Origin: Amyloporia xantha
Lineage: Eukaryota > Basidiomycota > Agaricomycetes > Polyporales > Adustoporiaceae
Reading direction: 5' to 3'
DNA: 64,000 bases
Assembly: GCA_036971615.1 (NCBI GenBank)
Contig: JAYKKR010000012.1
Coordinates: 496,001 to 560,000, forward strand
Part shown: positions 1-12,432 of the stretch, piece by piece
Numbering within the stretch: position 1 is the first letter of the stretch
Layout of the letters: every line of letters starts with the position of its first letter
Made by a program: the position numbers and the translations under genes
The notes under the pieces: model-generated
Database searches by the model: none
What the model was told of the DNA's origin: nothing
The model's input: only the letters and a program-made list of their open reading frames with translations

Positions 1-173
1 TCACTTGCTGCAGTGCTGGAAGCATGGTCACAGACGTCGTCGAACGCGCCAGCAGAGGCGCAGCCTAGAGTGAAAGCAGAGAGTTTGGCGGTAGATCGCT
101 TGCGGACGACGACGGGTCTACCAGCGGCGGTGTGCGAGTACATCTCGAGAGCAGAAGAGTGGCCGTTGCCCAT
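1..173 (-). CDS. 5' end of an unrecognised gene (partial at window edge)
   Basis: On the minus strand an ATG at 173 opens a reading frame that stays open to the window edge, giving 57 residues starting MGNGHSSALEMYSHTAAGR. It has a basic patch (VVVRKRSTAKL) and a Cys/Ala/Ser-rich stretch, and no family I recognise. The last bases (GCAA then GTGA on the minus strand) could be a splice donor, so the first exon may end at about position 5. Support for this start comes from a TATA-like box about 100 bp upstream on the same strand and from the lack of an in-frame ATG further up. The function is unknown. Confidence 0.5.
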   Translation of the reverse strand, partial: MGNGHSSALEMYSHTAAGRPVVVRKRSTAKLSAFTLGCASAGAFDDVCDHASSTAAS

Positions 174-269
174 GGTGGTCTAGTCCTTGAGAGAGCTGCA
201 GACAGGGAGCTTTTTTGTGTACGACTCGGAGGTGCGTATTGTTGCCCAGCACAGAGAGACTCGAGCCAG

Positions 270-279
270 CTTATATAGG
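270..279 (-). promoter_or_regulatory. TATA-like box of the left-edge gene
   Basis: The minus strand reads CCTATATAAG here, about 100 bp upstream of the ATG at 173, a usual TATA-to-start distance in fungal genes. Confidence 0.45.
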
Positions 280-299
280 TGTTCGGCGTTGCGTCCGGA

Positions 300-3200
300 G
301 GCAGTGAGCAAATTGAGGTATTCAGAACAAGACTAGCCAGCGCTCATCAGGAGATATGTTCCGTAATTTCCAGTAGCCAGGAGGAGAAAAGGGTTGCGGT
401 CTGGGACCGACTCCATTGAACTTGGGGACGTGTTGTGGAGGTTGACGCCGGTATACTGACTGATTACCGGATATAGAAATGGGCTAAAACAGCAAGAGCG
501 GTGCAGTTGTCTCCGAAACTAAGTCGAACTAAGTCTGGAATAATATTATATTCGCGGATACGCCGCGGGATCAATGATCGCAGATGCCATTTAATTTTGA
601 TCTGCTGCCCTGGGATCGACATAACGGCAAAGGCGCTGACATTTCTCTCTCAGGATACCCTATATCGACGCTCCCGAACAAGCACTCGATCCCCGTCCAA
701 AGCCAGACCCCTCCCTTTCCAGGCCTCGCCAAATCCGTCTCTTCACGCGGCCCCGGGCGACTCCCCCGATGCAGTAGTCCTCCTGCTCTCGCGAATAGGA
801 GCTCCCACCTCCGACGGGAACATGCCTTTCCCAGCAAAGCCCCGTCCCCTGCATTCACAGCGGTGGGGACATCCACTAAGCTTCCGCTAGCCCGTGCGCC
901 GAGCCCGACCCTGCACTGGGAAATTGAGCTAAATGTGTGAACGTGCAACGCAATGAACCCTGAACGAGACAGCCGTCGCGCCGTGCTCACAGCGAGAATG
1001 GTCGAGTTTAGTTGATCGTTGGGGAGTCCCGCGCACCCATCGACGTGATGCATCTGAATCATCAGCCTACTAGCCTGTGTGATGCTCGCACTACAACACT
1101 TCCGTAGCTAGGGCGCTCTATTCTCAGCCGCGGTGGCATTTAAGCGTGGTATTGTGGTATCGCAGACTTTGTTCTCGGTCCTTGTGCCGCAACGAGATGT
1201 GATGGAGTGAAGGACGTACGTGTACAGATTGTGCTGTGTGTGTCATCTGCCAGCCTGCCTTGTGCCCAATGGATACAGGCTACACGCCGTTGATAAGGCC
1301 ACTCGTGAAGATGCATAACATATGTTCTCAGATATCAAGGCACGGCCTGCGCACCCCACAAAGCAACATCCAGCTATGTAAATTCCGCACAATGGCCATC
1401 AAATCGCGGTGCTACTCTATTACGGCAAGTCTTATGCGGGATCTCCGCATACGAGGCATGCACAGCCCGGGCCCAAGGCAGAGAAGCTGAGCTTACAACC
1501 TTGGCAAAACATTCATCTTCGGAGCAGCGATAGTTTGGGACACAGCTTTCCGGGACTTGGGAACGAAACTACATAGAAGGGCCGGCCACACACACACAAG
1601 CTTCACAGGTTGCTGGAAACAAAGAGAGGGGCTCTTCGTGAAATTTGTCATGGCACCACCTTCGCTGTATTGGAACTAGGATTCGGGCTAAGTGCATTGT
1701 TGCAAATTGGCAGTGCGCCATCGAGACGGCCAGGAAAGAACACACCCTATCTAATACATCGCCACGTACAACGCAGAATCGAGCCTAGCGAAGCGGGGCC
1801 CGGGCCCTACCTTTCATGCGAAAATAGCTGCAGAGTTAGAAATCGCTGACGTTCCAGCGCGTCGAAGGAATGGCATGTACGCAGAAGGATGACGGACGGA
1901 CTGAACGAATCCTGACACGGATCACAAATAGCACATGGAGCGATCGCGCCGTCTGTCTCGCAACTTTTCTGCCGCGAAGGAGCTGGCTTGCGCCCAAGAT
2001 GCGGGTGTCGGGGCAGATCTCAACATGGAACAGCGAGGACCCGAACAGAAGACACGGAAGTGTTGGGCCTACTGTTGACAGTCGTACGCGCGCAGAAGCC
2101 ATCAGATGACATCGAGGGGGGAGGACGCTCGGGGCGACGGTGGTGCGGAATCTCCCATCCGGGTGCGAACGCTGCTGGGGTCAGCTGCACACTCCGCCCG
2201 CAAATCCACTGCAGAATGCGCTGTCGCCGCTGAGCGAGAATCTGATCGCGAGTGACAGGATGCGATCCTGCTTGGGCGAGGATCTCCACGTGATCGGAAG
2301 GGAACACCAGCCTCGAGGCTACGATACGCTTCTAGCTGGGGCCACTTGAATGCGAGCATGACATGGGCCGAGCGAGTTCACCGCCCATGTATTCCATCGA
2401 ATCAAATAGAGTACGTCTTGAGCATGCTCTGCCACAAACCCACGCTAGCCCAACGCTGGAGATCGGTGTAGCCGGGCCTCCGGGTCTATGAAATGAGCTA
2501 AAAATGAGAATGAAGGTTATGCCCGTGGAAGGAAATGGGCCTACGATGATGCGGAGCACTGAACCCAAAACTGCAGGGAATCTTCTCTCCATTTGGTGCG
2601 TGTCTGTCGCGATCGCGCGCACGCCGCAAGCCTGAGCGTTGGATGCACCTGATAGAAAAGCAGGAAGTCCGGAGAGCGCATGGAAGTAAATGCAATTTGC
2701 TGTGAAACATCCAAGAACCAGGTTCTCCCGCGTCCATGGCTCCGTCAGGCGACGCATCCAGTAGTCTGCTGACTAGCCAGTTTCACAGCTGTGAAGACAC
2801 TGAGACAGCAGCATGGCAGTACGACGTGTGGCATTTTGATCATCAATTCCATACAGACCATCTCGCCAGAGTTGACCATTCCCAGTTCCCAAGGATGAGT
2901 TGGAGCGCTTCTCAGATTGCTGATACTGACTCGAGACGCGCTATGGGCGAGCAAAACCCGGAGATAGGGGCAATTGAAACGCAGACCACCGTCTCAGATA
3001 GCGCGATAGGGTTGCAGAAATAGACTCCTGCAACACTGGTTTCGTCTGTATCGTTGATGATGATAATAGACTGGCATGACTAAGTCTTCCGAGGTACCAC
3101 AGACCAGCCCGAGATATGGGGAGCAGAGCGCTAGTGCATCGCCTTAATTATGGGGTGCCGGATCTATTCGTCGGAATCACGTACTTGATACATAAGATAT

Positions 3201-4322
3201 CGGGATGACAGAGCGCGATGACAGAGCACAATGACAGAGAGCTAAAGCTTGCGAAGCGCAGCCAGGGACAGGAACCGTGCGCACAGCCTGACGCAGAGCT
3301 AGTCCAACAGAAGACGTCAGAAAGACGGTGGAGGTTATGCCAATGTGACGAGAGAGAAGCGGGTGCAGTCCTTCGTAAGTTGGGAGCAGCTTCGAGCTCT
3401 CGCCAGATGCCGTGTGTTCGATCAGACGCATCAGAGAAGGCTTGCCTTGCTTGACTTCTCCTTGCGTCTCGATGGCATCGGCGGGCGCTTCGGAGTCGCG
3501 AAAGATAGTCGAATAGGATCAGGATACTTCAGATTGAGCAATGAGGTGTCCGTGGTAGTAACGAGCGAAACTTACAGCATGGACGGCAAGGAAATGGCAG
3601 TTGAACGATTCGAACTAGCATATCAGCAGATTGATAGGTTATATGCACGTACATCTGTAGATTTGTCGAGTGCACTGGCCAGCTGACACCGTGCAGCATA
3701 ACTGATCGTCATTCCACGTCGACCAAGAATGAATGGTTGCTGCCCCACGTCACTGAACTCTTCAGGACGTCTGTCACCGCCCGCTTTCAGATCCTCTTGA
3801 TGATCTTCAGTGCAGCTGCCTCAAGCTTCCTCTGTCATGGATGATGGCATATTCCACTTCGATCTCAAAGATCGGAGAGACAAGAGACGACATTCATGGG
3901 GAGATCAATGTCGTGGACTGTGGTAGGCTGCAGTCGTCTCGACTCTCGACGGAGGGGGGCGAGACTCGGAGTCTGAGAACGAGCATCACGTGAATGCTTC
4001 CACGTGGCCTCGAGTGTAGGCAAAGGCGGCACCTGAGCAGTGAGCAGAGAATCGACCGCAGCGACCTGGAACAACTCAGACGCAGTCAGACCACTCATCG
4101 TTGCACAAGTGAGAGGATTTTGCTATAGAATTTCCTCTCAAAGAACTGTGGAAGCGAACATATTTCTGTTTGGAGACGTTCAGTGCGCGATCGGCGCCGG
4201 TGAGCTTTCAAGCATACCTCGTAATAATGGACAGAACCTCATAGTCTCTATGCACGTTGTTTGCATTAGAAATACCGCTGAATTGATCCCACCGTGTAGA
4301 CCAGAGTGCGGTTGAGCTCGCA
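300..4322. other. Gene-free stretch of about 4 kb
   Basis: I see no supportable gene here. The open frames are short (at most about 160 codons), overlap on both strands, and lack a recognisable family or coherent splice structure. The longest plus-strand frame near USO1 (3345-3686, 113 codons) is not recognisable. The stretch ends in the USO1 promoter; no clear TATA box was found there. Confidence 0.5.
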
Positions 4323-7300
4323 ATGGAATTCCTGTCTCAGACATACATCGCTCTCAGAGGACCCACCGGAGCACCTCAGTCTGCTACAGACGCCATTTCA
4401 CGTCTCGCGGACCGCCTGTCCCCCTCGACACTCCTCGCCGATCGTCGCGCGGCTGTCCTTTCTCTCAAAGGTCTGTCTCGCGACCACAAGGCCGACGTCG
4501 GCGAACGCTCACTACCGGGGCTATTGGACGTCCTCCAGAACGATGCCGACATTGACGTCGACATCGGAAAGGCGGTGCTCGAGACCCTGAATTTGCTCTG
4601 CGAGGTCGATGACAACGCCAGTGCGCAAGCGCGCGAACTCGGCTTCAGACACACCGATCAGGTGCTAGCGGACGAGAAGGCGGCGCATAAGCTCTTCGCT
4701 TTGCTTGCGGATAACTCGTTTTACCTCCGCTTCTCAGCATTGCAACTCTTGGCGACCCTGCTTCAGAATCGGCGGCAGGTGGTGCAGGGATATTTCTTGA
4801 AGGCGCCTGTGGGTCCCACGAGCTTCGTTGCCGTTCTGGAAGAGAAGAGGGAGATAATTCGACATGGTGCGTTCATCTCGCTTCCCTGCAGGTAGTTAGG
4901 CTCTGGTGGAGCGTCATATGCATGGTATGCATCCGTTCACTCGATCATAGCGAACAAGGCCAGAGCCGAAGAGTTGACATAACATGTCGCAGACGTCTTC
5001 GATGCTCATCACGTACTCCCCGATCTCAATGACCTTATCATTGATCTCTTTGCCACTGCATTCTGTTCTTCTAGTGTCTACGTAACCTTCTGTGCTAGTC
5101 TTGATCGCGCTATGTGTTCTGAGGAGCCGCCATATTTCGCGGTCACGTGGCCTGTCTCGCGTTGAGCACGTCCGAGTCGAGCGGATGAACCTTCATCTCT
5201 TCGGGCATGTCACACAGCCGTGTCGCCCAAAATATGCAGAACAGAGTCTCATCTATGCCGTACCCACAGAAGCGATTTTTGTCGTGCAATCACTCATCTC
5301 GCAGAGCCCGGAAATACAGAAGATTCTGGCGTTCGAGGGCGCATTCGAGCGGTTATTCAACATACTCGCGAGCGAGGGCGGGATCGAGGGCGGTGTTGTC
5401 GTGCAAGACGCGCTCAAATGCATAGATGGGCTACTACGGTTCAACCAGTCCAATCAGGTAGGACGAATAACGCCGCGGCCGCTGAGATACTGAACCCAGC
5501 TGCAGAGTTACCTCCGCAATAGTGCCCTCCCGCCGCTACTGCTTTCGGTGCTCGGCTATCCGCCCGCACTCCCTCCAGACACGCCGCCGCCCCAGCAATT
5601 TGCGCTGCAACTCTGGGATGACGCGCAGAAGCGCGCAAATACGGCTCTCGTGGTCGGGATTGCGGGATTGCTTGCGAAGAGTGGGGGAGGTGATGTAAGT
5701 GAGCTGCACACTGGCCTTCGAGATTATTTTGAGTGAGCTTATAGCGGTTTCTGCTAGCTGGCGGACCCCTTGACCTTTGCGTTCAACCGGTGTTTAGTTG
5801 AGCTCGGGCTAGCGTCAAATGCACCCACTGTGATAAAGACGCAGGTCAGTCTTTTATCTTGTCTGTGAAATATTGCATGTAGCATATCCAGCATCTTCCA
5901 TGATACTCTGCGATTTTGATATCTTGCAGGCTCATCATTTTGCAGGCGCTTCGCCTACTCCCTACTAATTTTGCCAGTTTTCCGTTATCTCATTTACTGC
6001 TTACGCCGTATGTGCCGGTGCCGGAGACGAATGGCGAAGAGTGGGATCGCTTGGAACCTATATCTGCGTTGGATACTCTTGTTGATCTTGTTCTGCACGG
6101 CGAATACAATGGCGTGCTGGAGGGCGAGCGACGTTCGAAAGAAGGTATGGAACTGAGAGCGGCTGCTTTGGGAGTGTTTCAGGTAGGTCTATTCTGCTCC
6201 TGCTTTCAAGAAAAGATGGGGTTTAGGGGAACTGAAGACCCTGGCAGAATTTTGTACAAAAAGAAGAGACGGCAGAGGCGATTGTCCAAGCGATGGTATC
6301 CTCTCCTGGTGAAGTTTCCTTCTTCTTCATCCTTTGTTAAGCATGTTGATTGGGTTGTGTAACCACGCAGAGTCTGCAGCACCTGTGACACCCCTCCTCG
6401 AAGCACTCATTGCCCCGCACGCCGCACCCTTACGCACGAGCTCGGTGTCATCTACTCATTTCTCATCACTTCTCTTTGCACATCTCCTACGAGCGTCCAC
6501 CCGGAACAAAAGCCTTGCACTGTCGATTGTCCCTGCTCCGACGCCGACGTCTGCCCAGGCGCAGGGCAGCTTCTTCGTTCCTGCGGACGGCGGCCCCGCA
6601 CCGACGCCTCCAGAAGAAGAGGAGCCTGAACCGGAAGACCCTCAGTCCCTTTTGCAGATCCTCAGCGAGCACCTGTCGCTCGCATTCCTCGCCCGAGGAC
6701 GCGCAGATACCTCCGATAAGGAGGCGAGGGAGTGGGACCGCTTGCTGGTGGGATACCTGACGTTGCTTGCACAGTGGCTATGGGAGGATCCCCGTGCCGT
6801 GCGGGAATTTTTGGAGGCGGGGGCTTTGGGTGTGGTGCGTTGTCGTGCTTTGCTATGTTGCAATTCATGCCTCCAGCTAACAGCGCGTGATGATCTAGCT
6901 CGTGGAGCCCATCAATCAAATGGTGGACACAGACGCATTGCTTCCCTCGCTCTGTGTCTTCCTCTTGGGGATATGCTATGAATTCAATCGTGAACCTGGG
7001 GAAATTACTCGGTGCGAGATATTTATCTAGACCGTCCCTCATGCGTGCTGAACGGAAGATGAGGTCCACGATCTACCCAATATTGACTCGCCTGGGCATC
7101 AACATGCTGGTGGGACGCATTACTCTCCTCCGGGACGACGATCGGTTCAAGGCCATTGGCCCCGATACGTTAGTCTTACCAAGTCCTGATGCGCTCTCAC
7201 ATCACCAAGGTCCTCTTGCTCCTGCAAAACCCGAAGTCGAAGAGGGTGAAATCTGGTTTGACTGGGCGTTTATCGACTTCTGGAAGTCGAATTATTGTAC

Positions 7301-7859
7301 GCATCGCTCGCATCGTCTAGCGTAACGTACGCTGACTGCACGTCATTGGGATAGATACCGTGCAAAAGGGAATATCTGCAGATCCAAATTCGCTATCATC
7401 GTCTCCAGGTATGCTTCAGCATCCCAGTTGGGCCGGTTATTGTCCTACTCACAGCTTCCTTATGCAATTAGGCCAAGGCGAGACGGCCATGCTGGTCGCT
7501 TCCCTGAAGGACGTCATCCGAAATCAAGCAGCAGAAATAGATGCTCTTCGTAGTCAGCTACAGACATTGTCTGTGTCCAAAGCAGAAGACGATGTGAGTA
7601 ATATTCTCCTTTTCGCCCATACCCCTCATTTCTCATTTCTTCCCAGCGGGAAGCTCTCCAGGAACAGATATCCTCTCTCACTGCAGAACTGCAGAGCACA
7701 GAAGAAAAGCGGCGCGAGGTGGAGAAGGAACAGGAGGACCTGCTAGTGCTGCTCGATGAGCTCAACAGCAAGCGCCGGAGAGACAAGGAGCGTATGCGGG
7801 AAGCAGGAATGGAGGTCTCGGAAGACGAGGGTGACGAGGAAGATGAGGACGAGGAGTGA
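4323..7859 (+). CDS. USO1: Uso1/p115 general vesicular transport factor
   Basis: This is a tethering protein for ER-derived vesicles at the Golgi. Twelve exons can be joined in frame: 4323-4866, 5270-5457, 5506-5694, 5758-5844, 5946-6182, 6248-6308, 6371-6834, 6899-7011, 7064-7296, 7355-7408, 7472-7593, 7647-7859, giving about 834 residues. Residues 1 to about 700 form the armadillo-like head, with family motifs such as REIIRHEAIFVVQSLISQSP, QKILAFEGAFERLF and LLGICYEFN followed by ITRSTIYPI. A coiled coil covers about 725-815, and the protein ends in an acidic tail (EDEGDEEDEDEE). The coiled coil is far shorter than in yeast Uso1 (about 1,790 aa) and somewhat shorter than in mammalian p115 (about 960 aa). 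Intron 1 (403 nt) is long for this locus. The donor of exon 6 (GTGAAG chosen over GTATCC) was decided by frame. The identification is firm; individual splice sites less so. Confidence 0.92.
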
Positions 7860-8120
7860 GTGGCTGTATTTCACGAGGCTGTGTTGTATGATTGGATTTG
7901 CTAGACCTGCGCCACATCCTTGGGGCCGGTCGAATTGGACTTGTATTGTGGAATGGTAGTTACTAGTATTCCTCCTGTCACATTGTGGCGATTCTGTGGC
8001 GCTGCTACAAGAGTACTAGCATGACAAGGGACCTGCAGAGCATCTGTCCAGAGTGATGCCCGGTCCTGTGCTAAATTATACGGTAAGGTACATAGTACAC
8101 GAAACTCCATGCAATCTGTC

Positions 8121-9300
8121 TCATCCGTCAAACATACTGCCGTCCATGCGGACGCCCATGGTATGTTTGACGTCCATGCCGAGAAGCTTCATCTTTCCAG
8201 CCTGTGGCAGTGTGAGCTCGTGATTTGACAAGCAGTGGAAACAGGCATATGAAAATTCCAACCCCAAGGAGACATATGATTATAGGGCACCGGGGCAAAA
8301 ACAACGGGTATACAGAAAACAGGAGGAGCACACACCTCTATCCGTTCGTTCTGTACCCTTCTGAGCTCCTGCAGTTGCTCCTTGCTCATGTACGTCTCGC
8401 GCTCGACCGCACGGCGCTTGTGAGTACTCTGGAGCTCGCGTAGATCCACGTTGGGGTCGTAAGAGTCGTCCGGAGGCGGTACGTACTCGCCAGCGCGTAT
8501 CGCGGTCATACGTCGCTCGTACGCTTCCATGTGGTAGAATTTCTCGTGAGGAAGGGTGGCTGAGGCACGACGGTGAGTAATAGTTAAGTGAGGCAGGACT
8601 GAGTCTTACCTGTGTTGTAGTCTTCGACAAAGCGTGCAAACTCTTTCTTCGTCTGGTCTTTGGAGGTAGTTTCGGGGTTGATTTTGCGCTCTTCCACTAG
8701 CCAAGCACGGAACTCTTGCTCTTTATTGTACAAACTGCGGAAGTACACATGAGAGTCAGCGGATAGAACTCACAGATCGGTCAAGATTCACGTACTCGGA
8801 TTCGTTGATGAGCCCATATTTTCCCCACTGATGACTCACTGCTGCACTCTTCTTCTTCTTCTGCATTTCGATCACTGGTCAGCTTCTCCTTCAATGTCAT
8901 AGATCAGGCTACTCACCTTGTCTTTCTTCTCCTTCTTCCGCAGCTTCTTTTCCTTCTTGCGTTTGTGTCGCCTATGTTCTGATGCACTTGACGAATCGCT
9001 AGACAAGGATCGAGAGCGTGAACGTGTGCGGGACCGTTTGCGCCTCTCCCGCGACCGGTCCTTCCGTCTTTCTCTGCCTGGAGAGCGAGACCGCGTCCTC
9101 GAACGTCTCCGCCGTCGTTCCGCACTGCGAGACCGTGACCTGCGTGGTGATCTTGACCTACGGCCGTGTGCTCTTTCCCTAGTTTTGTCCGTTCCACGGC
9201 CTGACTCTCTGGGCTCTTCTTGCAACCTCGGCTCCCTGCTAGTGCTTCTGCCGCGACGACTTGGCCCCGAGGAGTATTTACTGTCTGGAATATTAGACAT
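8121..9300 (-). CDS. RS-rich nuclear protein, likely splicing-associated
   Basis: Five minus-strand exons fit in frame: 8917-9300, 8796-8860, 8610-8734, 8336-8559, 8121-8201, giving 292 residues. Residues about 15-115 are an Arg/Ser domain (RSRSPRRSRSRS-type), followed by a Lys-rich stretch. From about residue 135 comes a conserved block: WGKYGLINESDLYNKEQEF, then AWLVEERKINPE, then FARFVEDYNTATLPHEKFY, ending in KMKLLGMD near the C terminus. I recognise this block as a small eukaryotic family of RS-type proteins of unknown biochemical function. A role in pre-mRNA splicing is inferred only from the RS domain. The start ATG shares a 310 bp divergent promoter with the next gene. The last exon encodes only 26 residues. 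Confidence 0.8.
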
Positions 9301-9610
9301 AACGAATAGCCTTTGTGTATCGCAATGAATGTACTAGTAGCAGACGAATGTAGTTTGGGATCGAGCCGAAGTCTGATGTGTGAAGGCGCGACCTAGACCA
9401 CGTGATCTCACCACCCCGTACTGCGTCACTGCCAACTCTTGCCAACTGCTCGCAGTCTACATACACCAACTACTCTACCTGTTCAGAGGCTGTGGTCGCG
9501 GATTTATGTAAAGGATAGCCAACGGATCTATACACCGACATTGACTTAAATACCGCTGCAGACCTCGTCGAGCCTGATTCCTCTTCCGTATCACACCTCT
9601 GGGCCTAGTC
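9301..9610. promoter_or_regulatory. Divergent intergenic promoter region
   Basis: This 310 bp gap separates the start codons of two divergently transcribed genes (RS-rich protein and oxidoreductase), so it must hold both promoters. It contains a CACGTG E-box-like hexamer near 9400; no TATA box is evident. Confidence 0.5.
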
Positions 9611-11335
9611 ATGCCAGACATCTTAGTTCTTGGAGCAACAGGTATATCTTGGTGGATGTTTTCAAGAGTAAACCTTGATCTAGTCACTGTTCTGGATAGG
9701 ATTCACCGGCCGTCTTATAGTACGATACCTGGCAAATCATCCTGAACGCTCTTCCTTCTCACTGGCAATCGCTGCACGGTCCAAATCCAAGCTCAACGAT
9801 CTCAAGAAGGATCTCGCGCTCGATGACAGCGTCCGCGTATTGCAGGTTGACGTCTCAAAGCCAGCGCAGGTAGAGGAAGCAGTGAAGAGCGCGCAAGTCG
9901 TTATCAATACCGTGGGTCCTTACTGGTGGTTCGGAACGGAAGTAGTCAAGTGTGTGATCCTGGAAGTAACCTGGCTATAGAGGTGAACTGACCTTTTCGA
10001 AGGGCTTGTGCTCTTAATGGGAGACACTATGTGGATCTCGCGGCAGAGACCCCATGGATCCGCAGAATGATAACCAAGTAGCTTTTATTTTTGTCTCATT
10101 GTCACGAAGAGTGAATCTCGCGTTTGTTCAGGTATGATTACGTTGCCGCAAAGAACGGCGCAGTCATTATTCCTTCCTGCGGAATGGATTCTGTCCCTGC
10201 CGATCTTCTCGTCCTGCTCGCGAATAACACACTAAAGGCTACAGCAGGACCTGATGTCGGCCTCGGTCGCTCTACTACAGTATATCGGATAAAGGGCGGT
10301 GTATCGGGTGGGACCCTGTCTACCATGTACACCATGATTGAAGAAGTGTCAAGTAGCGAGATTTCACATGCCATGAGAGACTTTGGCCTGAATGCAGGTT
10401 GGTTCCATCTCGCACCAGTACCACGAATAATACAACGAATAAAATACCTCGCTTTACAGGCATCGAGGGCGCACCTAGCCCATCCCCACCGCTTGTTTAT
10501 GCTGTGCCATTCACGTCGCCTCCACAATACGCCATGACTTACCCGATGGGACGACTGGATCGCGCTATCGTTCAACGCACATGGGGCTTGCATGCGCTCG
10601 CAGCCGAGTCTACAGACGCACGATCTAACAAACAAGATGCAGTGGTGCGGCGGGCGTACGGTCCTCAGTTCACGTATCAGGAGTGCCTCACAATAGATGC
10701 ACTGTCGGGCTTCCTGCCCATGCTCTTCCTCAACATGACATATTACTTGGTGCTAGCTGCTTTTGTTATATTGCCTCCTGTGAGTGTATTTTGGAGGCTG
10801 TTCGCTGTCATCGACATTGAGATTTTGCTGCCTTGACAGGTTCGTAAGCTCTTTAAGCGGTTGGTTCCACAACCTGGGACAGGACCGTCAGACAAGTATG
10901 TAGTTTTGCATTTTGCTACAGCAACTTCGATGCGACTTCGTATTTTCTGATCGCACATAGGGAAATGGAGAAGGGCTTCGTAGAGGCCACTAACTATACG
11001 TCCTCCGCGAGCGTCGTTGCCCCAGAATTGCACGTCAAGACAGTAATGCGTGGGAGTGGGGACCCTGGATACCTCTTAACCGCAAGTATGTGAACTTCCT
11101 GTTACTCAAGCCAATCTCACGCTGACGCCGCACAGTCATGATCTCCGAGTCCGCACTCGCCCTTCTACTGGAGAAGTCTGCGCTTCCCCCACTTGCCCAT
11201 GCTGGCGGTTTGCTCACACCTGCAAGCGCACTTGGCGATGTGCTTGTGCGCCGACTAGAACAGTCAGGGCGGTTCCAGTTTGAGAGCGCAATTTTTGATC
11301 CTGAACGAAGAGAAGAAGGACGCAAGGGGCGTTGA
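9611..11335 (+). CDS. Saccharopine dehydrogenase-like oxidoreductase (SCCPDH family)
   Basis: Eight exons join in frame: 9611-9641, 9700-9949, 10003-10077, 10132-10397, 10460-10779, 10840-10895, 10961-11085, 11136-11335, giving 440 residues, normal for the family. The N terminus has the Rossmann nucleotide-binding motif GATGFTGR (residues about 8-15), with the first intron inside it. Further family marks are NTVGPYWWFGTEVV, YVDLAAETPWI and SCGMDSVPADL. A hydrophobic segment (MLFLNMTYYLVLAAFVILP) near residue 300 matches the membrane or lipid-droplet-associated part of SCCPDH-like proteins. The natural substrate of fungal members is not known, so saccharopine dehydrogenase activity should not be assumed. 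The gene looks intact. Confidence 0.9.
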
Positions 11336-11789
11336 TCGTGCATGATTTGGCGACCGACGCATACTCGTTTTTGCTATCAGGGCTTAGAAAGTATGCCATA
11401 AATGTCTGCGAACTGTGATAGTTGTCTGCTTGCTGTCGGTTCCCTTTTGTTCATGATGTGAGTTTTTACCCATCACTTATGATTGCTTTATCTTTAGCTC
11501 ATGGGGTTTTGGTTAATCGCTCAAAAATAGATTATTTCTTGCATCCCACTTGTTGCACATTGTAACTTCAAACATATTCATTGAGTACATTATCTTTATG
11601 AATGTTGTCAAATTTGCATTAATGTACATCGGACGTTATCTGAGTAAGTCTCGCTACGACATCGAGATGTCATCAGAATCTTTCGTTTGAATCTGCACCA
11701 AACCGATCGTTTATTGACATCGAATCCGCGCAGAGTGGTGTGTATTTTACTCAAGCTGACCCCATTTTTGAGAGACAGCTGCTTACACA
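11336..11789. other. Intergenic, AT-rich
   Basis: This holds the 3' flank of the oxidoreductase and AT-rich sequence. No gene is seen. Confidence 0.5.
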
Positions 11790-12432
11790 AACAATGAGCA
11801 AGATGAGCAGACAAGATCTCCCCGAAATACTTCGCCAGACTCGTGAAGCTGGTGGCTACCGCCTACTACGCCGTCCGGTCTCACTCAGCGATCGCCATAG
11901 ACACCCTCTCAACCTCGTAGTGCGTATGCGCATATCTGTCCCGGTCGTTGAAAACAAAGTCAGGATCGTGCATCGCCGGAGCGCTGTCGCCATCGTTGGG
12001 GACGATGACCACCGAACGCACAAGGCCTGCCGGGTACGTCTTCAGGAGGCCACATACAGCGTCGATCTGCTTCGGCGTCGAGGAGAAAATGAGCACTGTG
12101 TGGTAGGACGGGCCGAAGACATGGAAGAGGCTCGACGCTCGACGCCCCATTGACCGGCACCAAACCAGGCGCATCGGGCGCCTTATCCCCCGCCCGTAAC
12201 ACGGCACGGCCCTCCCTACCGTACACATCGGACGGCTGCCGTTCGTGCTCGTCCGTACCTGGAGCGACGCGCTCGTCACACAAGATCGCGCTCCAGTGAA
12301 AGTTTACCTCCAGCTGCTTGATCTCTCTCGAGCGCTGCCATCCTTACTCGGGGCCGCCGGAGGCGGTGTTATGTTTGGTGACATTGAAGAGCTTGGTGGA
12401 GAGCCTGATCAAGCTTCGCCGACGGGGCGCAC
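11790..12432 (-). pseudogene. Decayed C-terminal fragment of an FAD monooxygenase
   Basis: Read on the minus strand, this is the C-terminal third of a phenol-hydroxylase-type monooxygenase, homologous to the intact gene at 35,533-37,807. Recognisable pieces in order are LSTKLFNVTKHNTASGG, IKQLEVNFHWSAI, VLRAGDKAPDAPGLVPV, then in another frame SLFHVFGPSYHTVLIFSS and GLVRSVVIVPNDGD, then in a third frame SLAKYFGEILSAHLA. These shifts and an internal stop show it is not translated as one protein. It ends abruptly near 12,430, where the opposite-strand copy begins. No N-terminal part is present. Confidence 0.8.
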
